This document shows positions 8,900-15,938 of a stretch of 64,000 nt of DNA, piece after piece. Numbering within the stretch: position 1 is the first letter of the stretch; each line of letters starts with the position of its first letter. The translations under genes and the position numbers were made by a program. Source of the stretch: Streptoalloteichus tenebrarius. Lineage in GTDB: Bacteria; Actinomycetota; Actinomycetes; Mycobacteriales; Pseudonocardiaceae. The stretch is from the NCBI RefSeq assembly GCF_024171885.1, contig NZ_JAMTCP010000009.1:62001-126000 (forward strand). The letters are read 5' to 3'. The notes under the pieces are model-generated. The model made no database searches. It was not told the DNA's origin and was given only the letters and a program-made list of their open reading frames with translations.

Positions 8900-10813
8900 T
8901 CAGGACCGGACCATTCCAGGCGCTGGGACGTCGGTGTGCCACGCGTCCACGAGGTGCGCGTAGAGCGAGGAACGCGCACGGAGTTCGTCGTGGCGACCGA
9001 CGAGCGCGCCGTCCCCGTCCAGCAGGAGCACGCGGCGCGCCCGCATCGCGGAGCTGAGCCGGTGGGCGACGACGACGAGGGTCCCGCCCCGCCGCACGAA
9101 CGCCTCCTCGACCCGCTCCTCCGCGCGCGGGTCAAGGTGCGAGGTTGCCTCGTCGAGGATCACCAGGCCCGCCGCGCTCGCGTGAACCCGTGCCGCGGCC
9201 AGGAGTTGGCGCTCGCCCGCCGAGAGCGTCCCGCCGCCGTGGTCGAGAGAGCCGTCCAGCCCACCCAGTCGGTCCACAATGGACTGAGCACCGACCTCGG
9301 CGACCGACCGCAGGAGCGACGCGTCGTCGGTTCCCGGCGCCAGCAACGCCAGGTTCTCCCGCACCGTTCCGCCGAAGACGTACGCCTCCTGGGGAATGAG
9401 CGCGACCGCGCGGCGCAGCGCCCGCTGGTCGACCTGGTCGACACGGACTCCCCCGACCAGGACCTCGCCCCGCTCCACGGGGAGCAGCCCGGTCAGCAGT
9501 CGGACCACAGTGGACTTCCCGATGCCGCTCGGCCCCACGAGCGCGAGGTGCTCCCCTGGCGGGAGGTCGAGGTCCAGATCTCGGATCACGGGCTCCGCGC
9601 GCGGACCCCACCGGAAGGTCAGCCCACGCACCGACACCTCGGGAGGCGACAACGGTGACGAAGGCGGCTGGACGACCACCGCCCCGCACGGGCCAGACGT
9701 TCCCGAGATCCCAGAGGCCCGAAAGGACGCAGAGAACCCAGAGGCCCCAGAGATTCCAGACGGTTCTCGCGTTTCCGCGACGGGCTTGGGAACGGAGACC
9801 TCGGCCAGACGGCGCGTCGTCACGACGAGCCGGACCGCCGCCGAACCGACGACCTGCACCAGACTCCGCAACGCCGGCTGGACACCGGTCGTCAGGTAGG
9901 CGACCGCCGCGACCACCGCGCCCGCGCTCATCCGACCGGCGGCCACCAGGCCCGGCGCCACGACCAGCACCAGGGCGAGCGGGAGGTAGCCGCCGACGGC
10001 CACGACCACCTCGCGCAACGCCGAGGCCGAGGCCAGCCGCACGGCCGTGCGCTCCTGCGCGTCCACCTCGGCGACCACCTGACCGGCCGCCTGCTGACGC
10101 GCGCCACAGGCGACGACGTCCCTGAACCCGGTCAGCACGGTGGCCGCCGCCTCGGCCGCCCGCTCGTCGGCGAACACCACCTCCTGTTGCCGGCGCACCA
10201 GCGACGGCAACAACGCCACGAACAGACCGATCGCGAACACCAGCGGTGGGACGACGAACCAGGCCAGTTCCCGTGCCACGACCACCAGGCCGACCACGGC
10301 GGCGACCGCGGTCACGACCAACGACCGCGCCTGCACCAGCAACCCGCCGGTGACGTCCCTGACGACCTCGACGTGCCGGGTCAGCCGCGCGACGACCGCG
10401 CCCTCGGGCAGCCGACCCCCGCCGGTCCCCCGCACCAGGACACCACGCGTCACGGCGGTGACCAGCGCGTCGCGGAGCGGCTCCACCACGTCGCCCAGGC
10501 CGGCGAAGACCCGACGCGCGCCGAGGGCGCCGAGCACGGCGACCGCGCCGAACAACGCCAGCCAGAAGACGCCCTCTCCCGTCCTGCCCGCCGCGAAGCC
10601 CCGGTCCACCGCCAGTCCGAGCAGGTGCCCGGACAACGCGCCGGGAACCCCCTCCACCAGAGACCACGCGGCCAGCACGAGCACGGGGCGTCGGCACCCG
10701 GACAGGGCGTGGCGGTAGAGCCGCCACGCACCCCCCGGCGCGGCCGGCCGCCGCCAGGGCACCACGCGAGACGACCGGGACGACCTGCCCACGCGCAACC
10801 CCCTGCCGGTCAC
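8900..10813 (-). CDS. ABC exporter (fused membrane/ATPase), second subunit of the lanthipeptide transporter
   Basis: 637 aa from GTG 10813, which overlaps the stop of the upstream exporter gene (GTGA), so the two are translationally coupled; the frame extends to 10900 but only inside the neighbour. The transmembrane domain is at about 30-340 and the ATPase at about 385-600: Walker A GPSGIGKST, Q-loop, signature LSAGERQLLAAARV, Walker B LVILDEATSHLD, switch His in VAHRLSS. A Ser/Gly-rich linker (SGISGASGFSASF, about 345-372) separates the halves. It corresponds to AmfA/RamB-type exporters paired with AmfB/RamA. Last gene of the cluster; no regulator follows, only about 180 bp and then the IS remnants. 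Confidence 0.85.
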   Translation of the reverse strand: MTGRGLRVGRSSRSSRVVPWRRPAAPGGAWRLYRHALSGCRRPVLVLAAWSLVEGVPGALSGHLLGLAVDRGFAAGRTGEGVFWLALFGAVAVLGALGARRVFAGLGDVVEPLRDALVTAVTRGVLVRGTGGGRLPEGAVVARLTRHVEVVRDVTGGLLVQARSLVVTAVAAVVGLVVVARELAWFVVPPLVFAIGLFVALLPSLVRRQQEVVFADERAAEAAATVLTGFRDVVACGARQQAAGQVVAEVDAQERTAVRLASASALREVVVAVGGYLPLALVLVVAPGLVAAGRMSAGAVVAAVAYLTTGVQPALRSLVQVVGSAAVRLVVTTRRLAEVSVPKPVAETREPSGISGASGFSASFRASGISGTSGPCGAVVVQPPSSPLSPPEVSVRGLTFRWGPRAEPVIRDLDLDLPPGEHLALVGPSGIGKSTVVRLLTGLLPVERGEVLVGGVRVDQVDQRALRRAVALIPQEAYVFGGTVRENLALLAPGTDDASLLRSVAEVGAQSIVDRLGGLDGSLDHGGGTLSAGERQLLAAARVHASAAGLVILDEATSHLDPRAEERVEEAFVRRGGTLVVVAHRLSSAMRARRVLLLDGDGALVGRHDELRARSSLYAHLVDAWHTDVPAPGMVRS

Positions 10814-12504
10814 GGCACCGCGAACACGGAGCGGTAGTCGGGCTCGCACCACAGGTCGTGGTGCGGCGCGTAGCCGCGGACCCGGCCGCCGTCCAACCAC
10901 AGGACGAGGTCCGCGCGCGCGGCCGTCGTCAGGCGGTGGGTGACCACCACCCGCGTGCGGCCCGGCAGGGACGACGTGACGGCGTGGGTCAGGCGGGCCT
11001 CGGTCGCGGCGTCCACACTGGACATGGCGTCGTCGAGGACCAGCACCCTGGCCTCGCGCGCCAACGCCCTGGCCAGGCCGAACCGCTGGGCCTCGCCCCC
11101 GGACAACGGAACCGCGTCCATCGGGGTGTCCATGCCACGCGGCAGGCGGGCGATCACGTCATCGACCTGTGCGGCCGCCGCCGCGCTCCTGAGCGCCTCC
11201 GGGGACGGCCGGGACGACACGTCACATCCGTAGGCGATCGCGTCCGCCACGGTCGCGCCCAGCAACGTCGGGCGCTCGAAGGCGCAGGCCACGAGCGCTC
11301 CCATCCCGTCGGAACGCAGGTCCCGCAGGGGAACGCCGTCCAGCAGCACCTGACCCCGGTCGGGTTCCAGCAATCCGGCGACGACGGCGGCGAGCGTGGA
11401 CTTTCCCGAGCCGGAGCGGCCGACGACCGCGACCATCGCCCCCTCCGGCACAACAAGGTCCACAGAGGACAGAAGCGGCTCTCCGCGTTCGCCGTGGACG
11501 GAAACACCGCACAACACGATCCGCCCCGCCCCCGGCGGTGCGGGCCGTCCTCCGCCGGCTCGCGTCGGCACGTCCAGCACGGCGAGTAGCCGCGCGGCGG
11601 CGGCGCGGGCCCGCGCCAACCGCGTCAGGTGCGGCCCGTAGCGGATCGCGGTCATCCCGAGGGCGACATATCCGGCCGCCGCGACCAGATCCCCGACACT
11701 CATCCGTCCACTTGAGACACCCATTCCGGCGGTGGTCAACACCGCGACCTCGACGGCCGGCAGCAACAACCCGGCGCGCCACACCAGCACGGCCTGCGAC
11801 CGCCACATTCCCCGCCCGGCCTCCGCGAGCGCGGGCAACGGGCGGAGAACCCGGCCGACCTCGCGCTCCACGGCGCCGGCCGCCTCGATGGTGCGGACAC
11901 CGCGCACCGCGTCGAGCAGGCGCGCGGACAGCTCGCCGGAAAGACGTTGGTAGGCGGCGACGTCGTCGTTCGTGCGCCGCAGATGGGTTCCCGCCAGCCG
12001 CAGCGCGACGGGCACACTGACCAGGAACACGACGGCCAGCCACCAGTCGAGCAGCGCCAGCGCGACGACAGCGCCGAGCGACACGACGAGCGCCGTCAGC
12101 AGTTGGACGCACAGCGGCCCCACACCGCCGGCCTCGGCCGCGTCCCCGCTCAGCCGGCTGACCATGTCACCCGGGGCGAACCGGCGGTGCTCGCGCATCT
12201 CCAGCGCCATCAGGTGCCGGGTGAGGCGGCGCCGCAGCCACGCGGTGCCCGACGCGGCGCAGTGGGCCTGCGCGAGTTCTCCCACACCGTCCGCCGCGAC
12301 GAGCAGCACGGCCAGCACCAGCGTCGACCATGCCGCCGCCGCGTCGCCGACGGCCAGGGCGGCGTCGACCGCCCGCGCGACGGCGTCGGGGAGGAGCAGC
12401 GCGGCGACCGCCCCGACGACCGAGACGCCCCCGAGCGACACGAGCCACCCGGGCGAACGGCACGCCGTCCGCCACAGCAACCGGTCGGCGCGATTCGCTG
12501 GCAC
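10810..12504 (-). CDS. ABC exporter (fused membrane/ATPase), first subunit of the lanthipeptide transporter
   Basis: 564 aa from GTG 12504, set by ribosome site GGAAGG ten bases upstream; a longer frame to 12582 would run through a terminator-like hairpin. The six-helix membrane domain is at about 10-300 and the ATPase at about 330-550 with Walker A GRSGSGKST, signature LSGGEAQRFGLARAL and Walker B VLVLDDAMSSVD. The usual catalytic Glu after Walker B is Asp here, so one site of the presumed heterodimer may hydrolyse ATP poorly, as in many heterodimeric exporters. It likely exports the modified peptide together with the next gene product. Separated from the precursor gene by a hairpin (12548-12582). 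Confidence 0.85.
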   Translation of the reverse strand: MPANRADRLLWRTACRSPGWLVSLGGVSVVGAVAALLLPDAVARAVDAALAVGDAAAAWSTLVLAVLLVAADGVGELAQAHCAASGTAWLRRRLTRHLMALEMREHRRFAPGDMVSRLSGDAAEAGGVGPLCVQLLTALVVSLGAVVALALLDWWLAVVFLVSVPVALRLAGTHLRRTNDDVAAYQRLSGELSARLLDAVRGVRTIEAAGAVEREVGRVLRPLPALAEAGRGMWRSQAVLVWRAGLLLPAVEVAVLTTAGMGVSSGRMSVGDLVAAAGYVALGMTAIRYGPHLTRLARARAAAARLLAVLDVPTRAGGGRPAPPGAGRIVLCGVSVHGERGEPLLSSVDLVVPEGAMVAVVGRSGSGKSTLAAVVAGLLEPDRGQVLLDGVPLRDLRSDGMGALVACAFERPTLLGATVADAIAYGCDVSSRPSPEALRSAAAAAQVDDVIARLPRGMDTPMDAVPLSGGEAQRFGLARALAREARVLVLDDAMSSVDAATEARLTHAVTSSLPGRTRVVVTHRLTTAARADLVLWLDGGRVRGYAPHHDLWCEPDYRSVFAVP

Positions 12505-12547
12505 GGGGAATTCCTTCCGCCGCCGTGGCTGGGCAATCATGGGAGAA

Positions 12548-12582
12548 GTGGGAGCGGCGCAGTCCGGATGCGCCGCTCCCAC
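12548..12582. terminator. Perfect 14-bp hairpin between precursor and exporter genes (attenuator)
   Basis: Arms 12548-12561 and 12569-12582 (GTGGGAGCGGCGCA and its exact complement) enclose a 7-base loop, 17 bp after the precursor stop. In lanthipeptide operons such hairpins let most transcripts end after the precursor, giving excess peptide over transporter; that reading is inferred from position. Confidence 0.7.
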
Positions 12583-12598
12583 CTCAGATGACCCGTCG

Positions 12599-12727
12599 TC
12601 AGCAGGCGAGCAGGCTCAGCGCGCTCTGCGGGGTGCAGCCCAGGACGCTGGCGTTCGAGACGCCGCCGTGCTCCATCGCGTCCATCTCCGGGGCCTCCAT
12701 CGCCTGAAGGTCCAGCACGAACTCCAT
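12599..12727 (-). CDS. Class III lanthipeptide precursor (SapB/AmfS-like), 42 aa
   Basis: A short gene from ATG 12727 with ribosome site AGGAG that overlaps the end of the synthetase gene (11-bp gap). The leader begins MEFVLDLQAME, matching the conserved FDLQ/LDLQ-type recognition motif of class III leaders, and ends near GG (about residues 21-22). The core holds two class III ring motifs in tandem, SNASVLGC and SALSLLAC (both S-x2-S-x3-C), ending in Cys, as in SapB. Each can form a labionin or lanthionine ring. A single Thr follows the first Cys. It sits exactly between the LanKC and exporter genes, as amfS/ramS do. The mature product is probably an extracellular surfactant-like peptide aiding aerial growth, by analogy only. 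Confidence 0.93.
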   Translation of the reverse strand: MEFVLDLQAMEAPEMDAMEHGGVSNASVLGCTPQSALSLLAC

Positions 12728-12738
12728 GGCTGTTCTCC

Positions 12739-15462
12739 TCACTGCGTACTTTCGGGGGTTCCAACCAGCGTCGGGGCTGGCTGGTCTGGGAGCCGGCGTC
12801 CGAGCGCCGGCGGGACGGCGGACAGGAACGGCAGCGGGGCGGTTCCGTCCACCGCGTGCGCGACGGCCAGCAGCACACCGGCGTTGCCGGTCGCCACGTC
12901 CATCGACAGGCGCAGGAGCTGGTTGCCGGGGAACGCCAGTCCCCGCCCCGGCGTCCAGCGGGGCTCGGTCACCCTGTCCGAGGAGGACGGCCCGGCCTCC
13001 TCGTGGACCGCGGGGTAGGGCATCGCCCACCAGCCGAGTTGCCGCAGGTGCCGCAGGACGAGCCGCTCGTCGTCGGCGGCTCCCCCGAGGCGGGCGGCGG
13101 CCACCAGCGCGGCGACCAAGCCGGCCCGGCCGAGGAACAGGCCGGGCTGGGCCACGAACCCGGAGCGGCATGCCAGGAGCAGGCCCTCCAGCCGCTCGAC
13201 CGAGGGCGCGTGCGGCGCGACCGCGGCCAGCTCGGCGAGGACCAGCGCGACGCCGGCGCTGCCCACCTCCAGGTAGGGCAGGGTGCGGAGCGTGCCGTCC
13301 CGCACCTGCCACGAGCCGTCGTCCCGCTCGACGCACTCACGCAGGTCCCAGGCCAGCGCGCGGTCGGCGGCGTCGATCCAGCCCTCGTCGCCGGTGTGCT
13401 CGTACAGCCGCAGGAACAGCAACGCCGGGCCGGACCAGCCGTAGGACAGGCCCGCCCTGCCCCGCGAGCCCGGTTCGGGCGGCGCGCCGGCCACGCGCTC
13501 GGCCAACTGGTCGCCGATCCCGAGCGCCTGGCTGAGGCAGGCGCCCTCGTCCCACCGGACGCCCAGGTGGAGGAGGTTGAGGCCGACGCCGGCGAGGCCG
13601 CCGGACAACCCGTGGTCCCTGAGCCCGGCCACGGCCGGCCCGAACGCCTCGACCAGGTCGTGGGCGGCGGTGCTGTGCCCCAGCTCGTCCAGGACGTGCG
13701 CGAGGCCGTGGGCGCCGTCGAGGAAGCCGGGACGGCGGGGCGGCTCGGTGTCCAGGCTGTCGAGCAGCCACTGCTCGTACTGCTCGTACTCGGGGAACCG
13801 ACCAGCGCCGGTGACGTGCAGGGCGTGCAGCACGCCGGCCGCGCCGTAGGCGAAGGTCGTGCCCCCGGTGGTGAACTGCGCGATGTCGCCGGGGAACAGG
13901 CGATCCCCGCGCTGCGGTGTGGCGCTGTGGCGGATGCCCTCGACGAGCGCCGCGCGCACCGCGTCCCAGTCCGGCTCCGCGGGGTCGAACGGCGTCGCGC
14001 TGGCCACGGGTCCGGGTAACCCGGTCAGCGGGTGTGGGGCGTCCGGGGCGGGGCTCAGCTCGCGCGAGACCTTCTCGCCGTAGTCGGCGGGCACGGGGAA
14101 GCGCTCGCGGACGACGTCCACGAACCGCGCGAGCTTGCCGGGTTCCAACGCGGCGACCAGGTTCATCGGCAGGAACAGCCACAGGCGCAGCGCGGCGAGC
14201 GCGTACTCGTCGACCGCGACGCCGGAGCGGTCGGGCGGCGCGGCGAAACCGGGCGCGCCCAGCGCCGGTCTGCGCGGCTCGTCGAGGGCGAAGGCCAGCT
14301 CGAAGTCGACGAGCGCGACGCGGTCGTCCTCGTCGATCATGATGTTGTTCGGGTGCAGGTCGCCGAAGGCGAGCCCCCTGGCGTGCATCGCGTGCACGAT
14401 CCGCTCGACCTCGTCGACCACCCGCAGCGCGCGGTCGGTGTAGTCGGCGAGCGCCCTGGGGGACGCCGCGCGGTCCTCGGACCAGGCCAGCGGGTACTCC
14501 CGCGCCAACCACTGCCCGAGCGGGATGCCGGGCAGGTGTTGCTGCACGAGGAAGTGGTGCTCCCACGCGGTGAAGTAGTCATGCAGCACCGGGACGCCCG
14601 GCACCCCGGCCAGCCGTTGCAGGACGCGGCGTTCGCGCTGGAGGCGGGCCACGGCGTCGGTGCCGTCCCGGTCGAGGCCGGCGTACGGGCGCGCCTCCTT
14701 GAGGACCACCCTGTCGCCGCGGTCCCGGGGCGTGGCGAGGTAGACCCCGCCGCCGTTGGAGAAGTGCAGGGCGCCCTCGACGCGGTACGGGAAGGCGTCG
14801 GGATCGCCGTTCCTGCGGGCGGCCAGGTGTGGTTCCAGGAATTCGGGCAGCCGCACCCAGGGCGGAACGCGGAAATACGGCTTCCTCTCGTCGGGGACGA
14901 GGTTTCCCTCCGGGGTCCGCACCGCGGGCACCTGGTGGCCGTCGGCGTCATTCGTCCACATGTCCACGAATGCGCCCCACCGCACGTAGAGCGGGCCGGG
15001 GCCGTAGCGCAGGTCGCTGAGGACGTAGGGGCCGGGCTCGCCGACCAGCCGGCCGGACAGCTCGCGCAGCACCCGCTCCAGCGCGACCTCGTCGTCCGGG
15101 TAGATGGTGACCAGCTTGCCGCTGGCCTCCCTGGGCGCGTACTTGGCGTTGCGGGTCAGCAGCACCCGGGGGCCGCGCAGGAACTTGAACGGGATGCGCC
15201 CCACCGTGCAGTAGTCCCAGACCTGGCGCAGCACCCGGTGGGCGTTGTCGACGGTCGCGGAGACGTGGATCTTCCAGCCCTGCTCCGGCAGGCGGTGGCC
15301 GTGGGGGCGGCAGACGGTCCACACGTCCCGCTCCGTGCGCCACCAGCCGACCGGCAATGAGGGCAGGGAATCCTCGAAAACCGTCTCGGCGGAATTACCA
15401 CGGGTCGGCGCGTCGTAGAACAGCGGATCAGCGAAGCAGTACGCCTCGTACCGCACGTCCAT
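12739..15462 (-). CDS. lanKC: Class III lanthipeptide synthetase LanKC (RamC/AmfT-like)
   Basis: 907 aa from ATG 15462 with ribosome site GGGAAGGG; the longer frame lacks sense upstream. Three domains in the class III order: N-terminal lyase (about 1-220), Ser/Thr-kinase-like domain (about 230-500) with ATP Lys in VVLKEARPY (about residue 254), catalytic loop FGDLHPNNIM (about 370) and metal Asp in LVDFELAF (about 387), then a LanC-like cyclase (about 520-907) with YGWSGPALLF. The Cys-Cys-His zinc ligands of true LanC enzymes are absent, as in other class III synthetases. It phosphorylates and dehydrates Ser residues of the precursor and cyclises them with Cys to labionin/lanthionine. First gene of the four-gene minus-strand cluster; the 475-bp region upstream should hold the promoter. 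Confidence 0.93.
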   Translation of the reverse strand: MDVRYEAYCFADPLFYDAPTRGNSAETVFEDSLPSLPVGWWRTERDVWTVCRPHGHRLPEQGWKIHVSATVDNAHRVLRQVWDYCTVGRIPFKFLRGPRVLLTRNAKYAPREASGKLVTIYPDDEVALERVLRELSGRLVGEPGPYVLSDLRYGPGPLYVRWGAFVDMWTNDADGHQVPAVRTPEGNLVPDERKPYFRVPPWVRLPEFLEPHLAARRNGDPDAFPYRVEGALHFSNGGGVYLATPRDRGDRVVLKEARPYAGLDRDGTDAVARLQRERRVLQRLAGVPGVPVLHDYFTAWEHHFLVQQHLPGIPLGQWLAREYPLAWSEDRAASPRALADYTDRALRVVDEVERIVHAMHARGLAFGDLHPNNIMIDEDDRVALVDFELAFALDEPRRPALGAPGFAAPPDRSGVAVDEYALAALRLWLFLPMNLVAALEPGKLARFVDVVRERFPVPADYGEKVSRELSPAPDAPHPLTGLPGPVASATPFDPAEPDWDAVRAALVEGIRHSATPQRGDRLFPGDIAQFTTGGTTFAYGAAGVLHALHVTGAGRFPEYEQYEQWLLDSLDTEPPRRPGFLDGAHGLAHVLDELGHSTAAHDLVEAFGPAVAGLRDHGLSGGLAGVGLNLLHLGVRWDEGACLSQALGIGDQLAERVAGAPPEPGSRGRAGLSYGWSGPALLFLRLYEHTGDEGWIDAADRALAWDLRECVERDDGSWQVRDGTLRTLPYLEVGSAGVALVLAELAAVAPHAPSVERLEGLLLACRSGFVAQPGLFLGRAGLVAALVAAARLGGAADDERLVLRHLRQLGWWAMPYPAVHEEAGPSSSDRVTEPRWTPGRGLAFPGNQLLRLSMDVATGNAGVLLAVAHAVDGTAPLPFLSAVPPALGRRLPDQPAPTLVGTPESTQ

Positions 15463-15827
15463 ACACAGGCCCTTCCCAGGTGCATTTTGCCCGCGCATCT
15501 GGGCGCGGCGACGACCGGGATATTTCCTCACGGACCGGCGCCCCCGGCCAAGGCTCCATTCCAACGAATCGGGGTTTCTGACACGGATGTCAGGAAACCG
15601 CTCGCTACCGACGAGTTCTCCACGCTGCGTGACGAGAGCGCGCCGCGATGCCACCCACTCGCATCACAGGTCGCTTCGTCAACCAAAACATCCGCCGGCG
15701 AACGCCCGGACCGGCGACGGCGGGTGGTTTTCCGTCGCAGGACAGCGCGGTGGCGACCAGCGCCGATAACCGCTCGTCATCCGAATGACGGACCCATCAC
15801 ACTATGTTTCCGACCAATCGAGGGACT

Positions 15828-15846
15828 TGACTACGTAGAGTAGTCA
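15828..15846. promoter_or_regulatory. Palindrome TGACTAC-N5-GTAGTCA upstream of the lanthipeptide cluster
   Basis: A 7-bp perfect dyad with 5-base spacer, about 365 bp upstream of lanKC in the 15463-15938 intergenic region. It has the look of a regulator operator. The rest of this 475-bp region is relatively AT-rich for the window, with no credible gene. Confidence 0.35.
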
Positions 15847-15868
15847 CAGTGGCGGCGCGTGGTGAGCA

Positions 15869-15913
15869 GGGCCGTCCCGGGATGCGGAACGTTCTCCACC
15901 CCCGGGACGGCCC
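15869..15913. terminator. Perfect 13-bp hairpin after helD
   Basis: Arms 15869-15881 and 15901-15913 (GGGCCGTCCCGGG and its complement) with a 19-base loop, 26 bp beyond the helD stop codon. Confidence 0.7.
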
Positions 15914-15938
15914 AGTTGGCCCCTCCGAACGTCGGACG

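Noticed and set aside
15487-15843. 118-aa plus-strand protein upstream of lanKC
   Set aside because: No ribosome site, no codon bias; intergenic promoter region more likely.
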